This document shows, one piece after another, positions 19,466 to 27,368 of a stretch of DNA of 40,930 nucleotides (positions are counted from its first letter, which is position 1; every line of letters begins with the position of its first letter). The notes below the pieces were generated by a model, which saw only the letters and a list, made by a program, of their open reading frames with translations, made no database searches and was not told where the DNA came from. Origin of the DNA: a virus; the IMG/VR virus record IMGVR_UViG_3300009285_004514, positions 1 to 40,930 of that record. One strand, written 5' to 3'. A program made the position numbers and the translations under genes.

Positions 19466-20144
19466 AACAGATTCAAATGAATCCGATGTCGAGCGCCGCA
19501 GCGTTACTGGCGAAGTGCGCGCCATGCTGGGCAACGACGGCTTGCCGCGTATTGTCGGAGTGGCTCCAGCCTATAACGCGATGAGCGATGTCATCACCGA
19601 TGGAATTGTCGGGTTTCGTGAAATTATCGAGCCGCACGCACTGGACGACATTCTTGCAAATGCAGATGTGCGCGGCCGCTATAACCACGAGGCAATTCTA
19701 GGCCGCACAAAAAGCGGAACCATGACTCTGAGAAATAGCGATACTGGACTGACTTACGAAATCCAGATCAACCCAAACGATTCGGAAGCGATGGCGGCCT
19801 ACGAGAAAGTCAAGCGCGGGGACGTGGACGGTTCTTCGTTCATGTTTGTGGTTCCAAAGAATGGGGATACATGGAAGCGTGAAAACGGACAGGTCGTCCG
19901 CAGAGTTCAGAAAATCGAAGAGCTTCTGGACGTTGGCCCCGTGGACTTTCCTGCATATCCACAGACAAGTGTATCGGCCCGTTCCAAATATCAAGAACTG
20001 ACTGAGACGCCAGAGGATGGCGCTCAGACTGTTGAAACCCCGCCCGAAGGACAGGAGTCCGCGGACGAAGAAGCAGACAAGATCAAAGCGCGGGCGCGCC
20101 TAGACCTTCTGCGCAAGAAAATCGAAATCGCCGAAAAGGAGTAA
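19458..20144 (+). CDS. Prohead protease, HK97 family (S78-like)
   Basis: This 228-residue protein has catalytic candidates in the expected contexts: His77 in RYNHEAILGR and a Ser in GDVDGSSFMF (~126-127). The strand VDFPAYPQTSVSAR follows. The acidic C-terminus (residues ~180-228) resembles a linker or scaffolding tail. It overlaps the portal end by 8 bp. It cleaves the capsid N-terminal scaffold during head maturation. Confidence 0.92.
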   Translation: MPKTDSNESDVERRSVTGEVRAMLGNDGLPRIVGVAPAYNAMSDVITDGIVGFREIIEPHALDDILANADVRGRYNHEAILGRTKSGTMTLRNSDTGLTYEIQINPNDSEAMAAYEKVKRGDVDGSSFMFVVPKNGDTWKRENGQVVRRVQKIEELLDVGPVDFPAYPQTSVSARSKYQELTETPEDGAQTVETPPEGQESADEEADKIKARARLDLLRKKIEIAEKE

Positions 20145-20149
20145 TCCCC

Positions 20150-21364
20150 ATGACCGCAAAAGAATTGCGCGAAAACCGCGCAAACCTGCTCAGTCAATGC
20201 CGCGCTTTGGTGGACGCCGCCGATAAGGAGACGCGCGCCATGAGCGCGGAGGAAAACGAGCAGTATGACCGCCTGTGGGCGGAAGCCGAAAAGACCAAGG
20301 ACGAGATCGAGCGCCGAGAACGGCTCGAAGCCGAAGAGCGCGTCCTGGGTCAGGCCACCGAAATGATGGCAGACGCCAACGAACATAGCGGCCAGCCGCG
20401 CGCCGAGCAGGCGAACGTCGCCATGCAGGCTGCCCGCCGCTTCCTGTTGAACGGGCTGGGACACCTGACCGCTGTCGAGCGCCGCGCCTTGCAGGCCGAC
20501 AACGACGAAGCGGGCGGGTATGTGACCATGCCGCAGCTGTTCATCGACCGCCTGATCAAGGCCGTCGATAACGTGACCTTTATTCGCCAATGGGCGACGG
20601 TCATTCCGCTGCGGGAAGCCCAATCATTGGGTGTCCCGTCATTGGATGCCGATCCCGCGGACGCCGATTGGACTTCCGAACTCGGCACGGGCGACGAAGA
20701 TACCACGATGGATTTTGGGAAGCGTGAACTGAGCCCGAAACCGCTTGCCAAGCGCATCAAGGTCAGCCGCAAACTTTTGCGCCTGACCGCCAGCATCGAG
20801 AACCTGGTTGCGGACCGCCTGGGCTACAAATTCGGTGTCTCCGCCGAAAAAGCATACCTGACTGGCTCGGGCGCCAACCGACCGCTGGGTGTATTCACCG
20901 CTTCGAACGATGGTGTCAGCACTGGCCGCGACGTGAGCACTGGCAATACCGCCACCAGCATGCAGACCGACGGTCTGAAGGAAGCCAAATACACGCTGAA
21001 ATCGCCGTACTGGTCCAGGGCCAGATGGCTGTTCCACCGTGACGGGATCAAGCAGATCGCCAAACTACAGGACGACGAAGGCCGCTATCTGTGGGCCGAG
21101 TCGATCCGCGTGGGCGAACCCGATACTCTGATGGGCCTTCCCATCTTCGCGAGCGAGTACGCTCCCAACACCTTCGCCACGGGTCAGTATGTTGGCATCC
21201 TGGGTGACTTCTCTTATTACTGGATCGCCGAGGCGTCGAACTTCGAGATCCAGCGGTTGGACGAGTTGTACGCCGCCACCAACCAGGTCGGCTATATCGG
21301 CCGCATGGAACTGGACGGCATGCCCGTGCTCGAAGAAGCCTTCGTGCGCGTGAAACTTGCATAA
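20150..21364 (+). CDS. Major capsid protein, HK97 fold
   Basis: This 404-residue protein has ~100 N-terminal residues of charged helix, matching the delta/scaffold domain removed by the protease. The HK97 core follows, including LRLTASIENLVADRLG-like spine-helix sequence and the YLTGSGANRPLGVF motif characteristic of the family. RBS AAAGGAG lies before the start. It assembles the icosahedral shell. Confidence 0.93.
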   Translation: MTAKELRENRANLLSQCRALVDAADKETRAMSAEENEQYDRLWAEAEKTKDEIERRERLEAEERVLGQATEMMADANEHSGQPRAEQANVAMQAARRFLLNGLGHLTAVERRALQADNDEAGGYVTMPQLFIDRLIKAVDNVTFIRQWATVIPLREAQSLGVPSLDADPADADWTSELGTGDEDTTMDFGKRELSPKPLAKRIKVSRKLLRLTASIENLVADRLGYKFGVSAEKAYLTGSGANRPLGVFTASNDGVSTGRDVSTGNTATSMQTDGLKEAKYTLKSPYWSRARWLFHRDGIKQIAKLQDDEGRYLWAESIRVGEPDTLMGLPIFASEYAPNTFATGQYVGILGDFSYYWIAEASNFEIQRLDELYAATNQVGYIGRMELDGMPVLEEAFVRVKLA

Positions 21365-21376
21365 AGGAGACTCGAA

Positions 21377-21796
21377 ATGACTATCGACCTTCACAACAAC
21401 ATCAAATTGAGCAGGGCGATTTCGCCCGTTGCCGCTGGCACCGACAATACCCCCTATGTGTCTGAAATTCTGGACACCGCCAATTTTGCAGCCAATGAGT
21501 TGGCCATCGCGATTGGTGCCAACACCGACGTGGATGCGACCTTCACCGTCCTGCTTGAAGAGGGCGACAATTCCGCCCTGAGCGACAATTCCGCCGTGGC
21601 GGATGCCGACCTGCTCGGCACCGAGGCGCTGGCAAGCTGGACTTTTGCCGACGACAACGAGACCCGCAAGCTCGGATACATCGGTAAGAAGCGTTACATC
21701 CGCGCGACCGTCACCCCCGCCAACAATGCCGCAGGCAATATCTACATGGCCGCGTTGTGGATTCAGGCGGGCGCGCGCAAGGCGCCGCAGGCGTAA
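21377..21796 (+). CDS. Putative head decoration/completion protein
   Basis: This 139-residue beta-rich protein directly follows the capsid gene. Repeated Thr/Asn/Asp-rich strands (DVDATFTVLLEEGDN, RYIRATVTPANNAAG) suggest a small beta-sandwich. Proteins of this size and position are often capsid decoration or auxiliary proteins; that is the basis of the call. RBS AAAGGAG is present. Confidence 0.55.
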   Translation: MTIDLHNNIKLSRAISPVAAGTDNTPYVSEILDTANFAANELAIAIGANTDVDATFTVLLEEGDNSALSDNSAVADADLLGTEALASWTFADDNETRKLGYIGKKRYIRATVTPANNAAGNIYMAALWIQAGARKAPQA

Positions 21797-21805
21797 GCCT
21801 ACCCA

Positions 21806-21843
21806 ACCCCTATCCCCTCCCCCACAAGGGATGAGATAGGGGT
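21806..21843 (+). repeat. Intergenic GC-rich hairpin 1
   Basis: A 9-bp perfect stem ACCCCTATC/GATAGGGGT with an inner CCCT/AGGG stem, between the decoration gene and the beta-helix gene. No T-run follows; AAGGAG for the next gene overlaps its 3' side. It belongs with the hairpins at 22811 and 23520. Confidence 0.6.
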
Positions 21844-21857
21844 GAAGGAGCAATAAC

Positions 21858-22802
21858 ATGCCAAAACAAGCTGTAGCTTTCGACATCGAAAAGTATCTGG
21901 TGTTGACGGGTATCCCGCGCGGGCCGAAGAGCAAGATCTACTTCGTGGACCCCGTGAATGGCTCGGATAGCAACCCAGGCACTTCGTTTCAATCCCCACT
22001 GTTGACCGTCTCTGCGGCCTTCGCTCTATGCGTTGGAGACCAGCACGACACGGTGGTGATGCTTTCAGGTGACACGGCCGATAATCCGTCGACCGCCATC
22101 AACTGGAACAAGGATTATACCCATCTGATCGGGCTTTCGAGTGACCTGCCTGGACTTGGTCAGCGCTGCCGTATTGTGGGCACAGCGGGCAACGACCTAA
22201 CGCAGGTGGTCACGTTCGCGGGCAACGGCTGCATCGTGAAGAACATCCAGTTCTTCAACGGCGCGGATGCGGACGCCGACAGCGGTGCGGTGGTGATCAC
22301 AGGCGACCGCATTCACTTCAAGAACTGCATGTTCGCTGGGATGGGTCATGCAACGCCTGCGGCACGGGCTGGAAGTTGGTCTGCCAAGCTGACAGGCGCG
22401 GCCGAGAATTACTTCGAGGACTGCACCTTCGGTCTGGACACAATCCTACGAGCGGCGGCTAATGCCGAACTGGTAATGGCCAGCAGCTCGAAGAACACGT
22501 TCCGCCGATGCAAGTTCATGTCCTACAGTGAGACGGCGGGCAAGTTCCTGGTCTCACTGGACAACTCAGCGGCTGGCCTGAATACGTGGGAAGACTGCCT
22601 GTTCTACAGTCAATCTGTGAACTGGGCGGCCCCCATCGACAACGCCTTCACGATCATCGGTTCGGGCGCGACCTATTATATCGACCTGTGCCGCTGTCGC
22701 CTGGTGGGCGTGGACGGCTGGTCGGACGTTGTGACGCGCATGTATACGAGCGACCCACTGCCGCACGCGAGCGCGGGCGTTCCAACCAACCCGACGACCT
22801 GA
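21858..22802 (+). CDS. Beta-helix protein in the head gene cluster
   Basis: This 314-residue protein begins with KIYFVDPVNGSDSNPGTSFQSPLLTVSAA, the typical start of right-handed beta-helix/pectate-lyase-like phage proteins, followed by repeating coils (GCIVKNIQFF, RIHFKNCMFAG, NYFEDCTFG, NTFRRCKFMS, NTWEDCLFYS). Such folds build tailspikes and capsid fibres that bind or digest polysaccharide. Its place between capsid and neck genes suggests a head-attached fibre. No catalytic residues can be assigned. Confidence 0.75.
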   Translation: MPKQAVAFDIEKYLVLTGIPRGPKSKIYFVDPVNGSDSNPGTSFQSPLLTVSAAFALCVGDQHDTVVMLSGDTADNPSTAINWNKDYTHLIGLSSDLPGLGQRCRIVGTAGNDLTQVVTFAGNGCIVKNIQFFNGADADADSGAVVITGDRIHFKNCMFAGMGHATPAARAGSWSAKLTGAAENYFEDCTFGLDTILRAAANAELVMASSSKNTFRRCKFMSYSETAGKFLVSLDNSAAGLNTWEDCLFYSQSVNWAAPIDNAFTIIGSGATYYIDLCRCRLVGVDGWSDVVTRMYTSDPLPHASAGVPTNPTT

Positions 22803-22810
22803 TTCCCCAT

Positions 22811-22835
22811 CCCCTTCCCCATCGCGGGGAAGGGG
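22811..22835 (+). repeat. Intergenic GC-rich hairpin 2
   Basis: A perfect 10-bp stem CCCCTTCCCC/GGGGAAGGGG with a five-base loop, just after the beta-helix gene. The 3' arm runs into AACGAGGTGAACAATGGC, the start of the next gene, a junction repeated at 23520-23567. Confidence 0.6.
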
Positions 22836-22848
22836 AACGAGGTGAACA

Positions 22849-23217
22849 ATGGCACTCAAACGACATACCGTCTCAGTTACGACCGCCGCAGATGGAAGTG
22901 CGACCGCATACAGCCCCGTGTTGAGCGGACGCCTATCACAGATCCGCTATGTAAAAACGGACTTCGCCGACGGCGTGGACTTCACCATCACAGCCGAAGC
23001 CACAGGCGAAACGCTATGGTCTGAAGAGAACGTCAACGCTTCGGCCACGCGCGCGCCGCGTCAGGCCACGCATAGCACGGCAGGCGCGGCGGCCTTGTAT
23101 GCCGCGGCTGGCCAGGCGGTGCTGGACAAGATCGTGCTGGCCGCCGACCGCGTAAAGATCGTGATCGCCAGCGGTGGCGATACGAAGACGGGCACGTTCC
23201 ACGTTGTGGTGGAGTGA
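22849..23217 (+). CDS. Hypothetical virion-associated protein (122 aa)
   Basis: A beta-rich protein (HTVSVTTAADGSATAYSPVL, then KIVIASGGDTKTGTFHVVVE) typical of small head-tail or decoration proteins in siphoviruses. The ATG is preceded by the shared GGTGAACA leader. No catalytic motif is present. A structural role is inferred from neighbours. Confidence 0.55.
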   Translation: MALKRHTVSVTTAADGSATAYSPVLSGRLSQIRYVKTDFADGVDFTITAEATGETLWSEENVNASATRAPRQATHSTAGAAALYAAAGQAVLDKIVLAADRVKIVIASGGDTKTGTFHVVVE

Positions 23218-23235
23218 CCAGAAGAAGGAGATCCG

Positions 23236-23487
23236 ATGAAGATCAAAATGCGCACGACTGCGTCTGGACCTGCTGGCGTTTTCGAAGAAGGCAAAGTCTA
23301 CGATGTGGAAGACCCACTGGGTAATGCCTTTGTAGGCGGCGGCTATGCAGAATGGGTAGAGATGAAATCCGAAGCCCCTCCCGAAACTGTCGAAGAGGCG
23401 CCCGCTGAAGTCGAGACTGCGGAAGCCGCGGCGTCCCTGACGGCCGAGAAGGCTCTAGGGAAGGGTGCGCGGCGCAAATCCAAATAA
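23236..23487 (+). CDS. Hypothetical small protein (83 aa)
   Basis: The N-terminal 40 residues form a small beta unit (KIKMRTTASGPAGVFEEGKVYDV) seen in many siphovirus head-region proteins that start with a short SH3-like barrel. The rest is an Ala/Glu-rich tail ending in a Lys/Arg cluster. RBS AAGGAGAT. It may be a head-tail accessory protein. Confidence 0.55.
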   Translation: MKIKMRTTASGPAGVFEEGKVYDVEDPLGNAFVGGGYAEWVEMKSEAPPETVEEAPAEVETAEAAASLTAEKALGKGARRKSK

Positions 23488-23519
23488 GGAATCCCGCGCG
23501 GCGACGCGCGTGAGACCAG

Positions 23520-23550
23520 TCCCCTGCCCGCACCTTCCGCGGGCAGGGGA
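23520..23550 (+). repeat. Intergenic GC-rich hairpin 3
   Basis: A perfect 12-bp stem TCCCCTGCCCGC with its complement, seven-base loop, followed by ACAAGGTGAACAATGGC leading into the next gene. It has the same architecture as the hairpin at 22811 but a different stem sequence, so the structure rather than the bases is conserved. Confidence 0.6.
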
Positions 23551-23562
23551 ACAAGGTGAACA

Positions 23563-24594
23563 ATGGCGAACGTTCAAGTTTTTTGCACACTGGCTGAACT
23601 CGAAGATGATCTCGACTTGCACGGCACGGTCAAAGAGTCTGTGCTGATGGCGAAGATTCTGTCCGCCAACGACTTTGTGCAAATGGATATCGGCCAGTTC
23701 CTGCCCGTCACCGAGACGCGCAAACTGAACGGGCTGGGACGGACGCGGCTGTTCATCCCGCTGCTGTTGAGTGCATCGCCCACGATCATCAACGACGGGA
23801 CGACTCTCGCCAGCACCGATTACATCCTAAACCCCAACGGACGCCACTGGGACGACGGGCCGTTTTCGTGGCTCGAAGTGGACCCCGACGCGGCCAACCT
23901 GGGCGAATGGGTGGACGAGGAAGAGGGCGTGGAGATCACGGGCAAGTTCGGCCTGTACGACCGCAGCGAGGATACGGGCGCGGATGTGGACGATACCACC
24001 CAGCAATCCGATTCACAGACCACGCTCAAGGTCACGGACGGTTCGAAGGTTTCGCCAGGCACGGACCTGTTGATCGGCACGGAACAGGAATATATCGAGA
24101 GCACTGGCAGTCCCACCACGAGCGTGACGACCCTTGCCGCCGACCTGGCCGCCAACGCCACACAGGCCACCGTCGCCGACGGGACGAAGGTCAAGGTGGG
24201 CGAGATCATCCGCTGTGGTCTAGAACAGATGAAAGTCCTGGACATCAGCGGCAACCTGCTCGACCTGGCGCGCGCCTGGAACCGCACCAAGGACGTGGCG
24301 CATTCCAGCGCCGCGGCCATTGACGTGTACCGTACTTTCAATGTGAAGCGTAGCGTCAACGGGACGACCGCCGCCGCCCACCTAAACGGTGTCAGCATTT
24401 ATCGACAGATGGCCCCGCACGTCATCAACCAGTTGGCGCGCTTGATCGCAGGCAAGATGCTCAAGTACGCACAGAGCGGTTACGCAGGCAAACTGGGCGA
24501 CGAGCAGACGGGCACGGTTACATACAACTATCTCATCCCACAGGCGGATCTCGAAAAAATCCGTGCTTTGTACCGCATTCCCAAGGCAGGTTGA
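23563..24594 (+). CDS. Head-tail connector/adaptor-like protein with inserted domain
   Basis: This 343-residue protein starts with a helical region like gp6/adaptor proteins (FCTLAELEDDLDLHG...). It has a large Thr/Asp-rich beta insertion (residues ~140-260) and a C-terminal helix pair (MAPHVINQLARLIAGKMLKYAQ). The location after capsid accessories and before a gp10-like protein fits a neck adaptor. The assignment rests on position and helical ends. Length exceeds a typical adaptor because of the insertion. Confidence 0.5.
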   Translation: MANVQVFCTLAELEDDLDLHGTVKESVLMAKILSANDFVQMDIGQFLPVTETRKLNGLGRTRLFIPLLLSASPTIINDGTTLASTDYILNPNGRHWDDGPFSWLEVDPDAANLGEWVDEEEGVEITGKFGLYDRSEDTGADVDDTTQQSDSQTTLKVTDGSKVSPGTDLLIGTEQEYIESTGSPTTSVTTLAADLAANATQATVADGTKVKVGEIIRCGLEQMKVLDISGNLLDLARAWNRTKDVAHSSAAAIDVYRTFNVKRSVNGTTAAAHLNGVSIYRQMAPHVINQLARLIAGKMLKYAQSGYAGKLGDEQTGTVTYNYLIPQADLEKIRALYRIPKAG

Positions 24595-24595
24595 C

Positions 24596-25045
24596 GTGAT
24601 CAAGGTACAAGTCCAGGCTGTAAATTTCGACCGACAGGTGGCCCTGCTCAAGGAGTTCCCGAAGATTGCCGACCGCGCCTTCCGTCCCGCCATGAAAGCC
24701 TCGGTGTCTGGCTTCGGCGGTCTGGTCGAACCGAACATCCCCACCCTGACGGGCGCGGCGCGCGCCGCGTACGGCACATGGGTGACAGGCCGCGGTATGA
24801 ACCTGACGGGCCGCGTGGGCTGGAAGCCCGCCAATTATCCCTGGTACATCAACGTGGTCGAGTACGGCGCGAGTGCGCACGAGATGGATACATACGTGCC
24901 GCGTCTGGGAGTGCGCATCAAGACCCATCCTGGTTTCGGTGAGCGCGCCTTCCTACGCACGGGCTACGAAGCCTTCCGACCCGTATCCGAGTCTTTATTC
25001 GCGGCGGCTGGCGACGTGGCCGTCAATGCTTTGCAGGTGAATTGA
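24596..25045 (+). CDS. HK97 gp10-like neck/tail completion protein
   Basis: This 149-residue protein begins at GTG 24596, two bases after the preceding stop. The pattern of an N-terminal helix (RQVALLKEFPKIADRAF), then PTLTGAARAAYGTWV and NVVEYGASAHEM, with a final helix, matches minor tail or neck proteins of the gp10 type that join the head to the tail. The stop overlaps the next gene. Confidence 0.6.
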   Translation: MIKVQVQAVNFDRQVALLKEFPKIADRAFRPAMKASVSGFGGLVEPNIPTLTGAARAAYGTWVTGRGMNLTGRVGWKPANYPWYINVVEYGASAHEMDTYVPRLGVRIKTHPGFGERAFLRTGYEAFRPVSESLFAAAGDVAVNALQVN

Positions 25046-25521
25046 TGGCTGCCTCTGCCGAGACCTTCATCGACAAGATCGCGGATCTCTTCAAGATTTC
25101 CGACGGTGAGACGGGCACGATCCGTTCGTTCCATGTCTTCGACCGCAACGAGATGCCCGCCGCGATGGCGGCCGACATGGCGCCCTGCGTCATCCACTAC
25201 ATCACGAACTGCCAGCCCGAATACAGTGAGGGCGGCCCCACGATTTTCTTTTGGGACGGCCAGAGCGAGTGGCATTTGACGAAGGACGTGAAGCCCTCCA
25301 ATGTGCGCATCATCCTGCCATTTTACGGGCGCATTTTGGCGAAAGCCATGAGCGACATGCAATTATCTGGCACGGTCAATTCTTTTGTAATTCCGCCTGA
25401 AGAAGGTGCGATGAGCTTTGTCACATTCCGAAACGTTGAAGGACGCGACGATCATCAGGGCATCGTTGTGAAGTGGAAAGTCAAGCAGGATGTCACAGGT
25501 CAATACACGGTAAGCAGGTGA
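25045..25521 (+). CDS. Putative tail terminator protein
   Basis: This 158-residue protein follows the gp10-like gene with a one-base overlap (TTGATG junction). Mixed alpha/beta, with a C-terminal strand block (GIVVKWKVKQDVTGQYTV) resembling tail terminators that cap the tube. The order gp10-like, terminator, tube is standard for siphoviruses; sequence evidence alone is modest. Confidence 0.5.
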   Translation: MAASAETFIDKIADLFKISDGETGTIRSFHVFDRNEMPAAMAADMAPCVIHYITNCQPEYSEGGPTIFFWDGQSEWHLTKDVKPSNVRIILPFYGRILAKAMSDMQLSGTVNSFVIPPEEGAMSFVTFRNVEGRDDHQGIVVKWKVKQDVTGQYTVSR

Positions 25522-25532
25522 AAGGAGCAGCA

Positions 25533-25733
25533 ATGACAAAAAAACTGACAGGCATTTACGTCTACTGCGGAGACGGGGCTGGCGTGGCTGGTCTCGCCCA
25601 CCGCGTGGACGCGGACGAATTGGACGCCGACCAGTTGGAAATCCTGGCGGCGGCCGTTGAAAACGGCAACTACAAGGCCGAAGGCACCGCCCGCAAATCG
25701 AGCGCGTCGCCCAAGGCCAGCGAGGAGGCCTAA
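25533..25733 (+). CDS. Hypothetical small protein (66 aa)
   Basis: An acidic small protein (YVYCGDGAGVAGLAHRV, DADELDADQLEILAAAVENG) with a Lys/Ser tail. It sits immediately before the tube gene; RBS AAAGGAG. The N-terminal portion looks like a small alpha/beta unit. No family is recognised. Confidence 0.55.
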   Translation: MTKKLTGIYVYCGDGAGVAGLAHRVDADELDADQLEILAAAVENGNYKAEGTARKSSASPKASEEA

Positions 25734-25736
25734 CCA

Positions 25737-26750
25737 ATGGGCGAAAGAATGTTCTCCCGAGTACAGTACGGCAAGGAGTCACCGTCCGCTAAAGGCACGG
25801 CCGTGGCCGCGACCCGCTACTTCCTGGGCCAGAGCCAGCAGATCGCTCCCGACCGAAAACCCACCTATCCCGTCGAACAATTCGGCGTACGCGCCGAATC
25901 GCTGCGCAGCGTCGTGCATCAATACCTGTTCAACGGGTCCCTGCAATCCGAGCATGGATACTTCCAGGCGCTGCCGATGATTTTCAGCGGCGGACTCAAA
26001 GGTGGTCTCTCGCCATCTGAAGTCACACCTGCCCAGGGCGATTATCTCTGGACGCACACGCCTTCGATGACCGCCATCGATGCAGTGGACGCGTTCACCA
26101 TCGAGATGGGCGACGATACGCAGGCGTACGAAGCCGAGTTCTGCGAATTCGAGCGCATCAAAATCAGCGGACAGGTGGCGCAGGCGGCGGAGGCCAGTCC
26201 CGTGAATATCGCCGCCGATTTCTATGGCAGGCAGTTGACGGCCACCACCTTCACGGGTGCCATCTCTTTGCCAACCGTCGAGCCGATGAACGCCAAACTG
26301 GCACGCCTCTACGTCGACACGGCCTGGGCTGGCATCGGCGGCACCGAGAAGGCGGGCATCCTGCGCGCCTTCGATATCGAGATCATCACAGGCCGTCATC
26401 CGAAGTTTCACGGCTCAGCCAACAAATATTTCAGCGGGAGCGAAGGCGGGCCCATCGGTGTGATGGCGAACTTCACCCTGGAGGGCAATTCCGATGCGGA
26501 CGCCGCTTGGGATACCTTCATGGCCAACACGTTCGCAGCCGTGCGCCTGCAGATCAACGGCTCGGTGATTGGTTCGGGCACGCCCCATTCGCTGAAGATC
26601 GACATCGGCGGCACGTGGGAATCGGTCGTTCCGCTGGGCGGCGAGGACAAAGGCAACAACCTGCACACCGCCACCCTGCACGGCTTCTACGAAGCCACAG
26701 GCGCAAAGATGCTGCAGGTGGCCGTCGTCACCAACCAGGCCACGGTGTAA
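25737..26750 (+). CDS. Major tail tube protein candidate
   Basis: This 337-residue beta-rich protein lies directly before the frameshifted chaperone genes, the usual slot of the siphovirus tail tube gene. It has two related halves with strands typical of tube proteins (EFERIKISGQVAQAAE, GVMANFTLEGNSDAD). It is long for a minimal tube protein, so it may carry a decoration domain. The call rests mainly on gene order. Confidence 0.65.
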   Translation: MGERMFSRVQYGKESPSAKGTAVAATRYFLGQSQQIAPDRKPTYPVEQFGVRAESLRSVVHQYLFNGSLQSEHGYFQALPMIFSGGLKGGLSPSEVTPAQGDYLWTHTPSMTAIDAVDAFTIEMGDDTQAYEAEFCEFERIKISGQVAQAAEASPVNIAADFYGRQLTATTFTGAISLPTVEPMNAKLARLYVDTAWAGIGGTEKAGILRAFDIEIITGRHPKFHGSANKYFSGSEGGPIGVMANFTLEGNSDADAAWDTFMANTFAAVRLQINGSVIGSGTPHSLKIDIGGTWESVVPLGGEDKGNNLHTATLHGFYEATGAKMLQVAVVTNQATV

Positions 26751-26753
26751 GGC

Positions 26754-27364
26754 ATGAAGATCGAGATTCCGAAGATCGTGCGTCCGCTCGACCTGGGCGA
26801 ATACGACGAGGCCCTGCGCGGCCAGCGCGTCTACGTGTGGGTCAACCCCACGCGCGAAGTCATGCGCGCCTATGCCCGCCTTCGGGACGAGGGCAAAGAC
26901 GAGCAAGCCGACCAGATCAAACTGGACGAGCAATTGCGCGACTGGTTTGCAAAACTCTGGAGCCATGGGCCAGCCGACACAAGCTGGACGGCGGACGAGC
27001 TGCTCGAGATCGCAGAGACCGACCCCGCTTTTGCTGGATGGCTCATCCTGCAGACCTGGCAGATGATCGGCTCGCACAGCGCGCACCAAAAAAAAGCCTG
27101 ACGGATGCCCTGCTCGAAGTGGCCCGCACGGGGGCGACGGGGCATCCACAAATCCAGGCGGTCTGGCTGGCGCACATCGTGAACCGCTATTGCGGCGGCG
27201 CGGTGATCTCGCCCTTCGAAGTGGACCAGTTATCCGACGACTGGATCGAGGTTTTTATCGGGCTGGCCGACGACCTACCGAAGATGCAGACCGCACAGAA
27301 GCAGGCCGACCAGAAATTTGTCGAGTTTCGCAGTCGAATGAAATACCGCAGTTACCTAAACTAA
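26754..27364 (+). CDS. Tail assembly chaperone, -1 frameshift fusion (G-T type)
   Basis: The unshifted product (26754-27101, 115 aa) ends soon after an A8 run. A -1 slip at A-AAA-AAA (27089-27095, read as CAA AAA AAA) continues into the frame ending at 27364, giving about 203 residues (…SLTDALLEVARTG onward). Lambda G/GT and many siphoviruses make their tail assembly chaperones this way, just upstream of the tape measure gene, exactly as here. Both products are expected: short chaperone plus fused form that brings the tape measure to the tube protein. The downstream frame has no good start of its own. Confidence 0.85.
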
Positions 27365-27368
27365 TCCT

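Noticed and set aside
21065-21934. 289-aa antisense ORF opposite the capsid gene
   Set aside because: High-GC shadow frame of the capsid and following gene; no start signals and low-complexity Gly/Val/Arg composition.
26507-27364. Long ORF overlapping the tube and chaperone genes as an independent 285-aa gene
   Set aside because: Its first two thirds are a shadow of the tube and chaperone genes with Arg/His-rich nonsense; only the part after 27095 is used, via the -1 frameshift.
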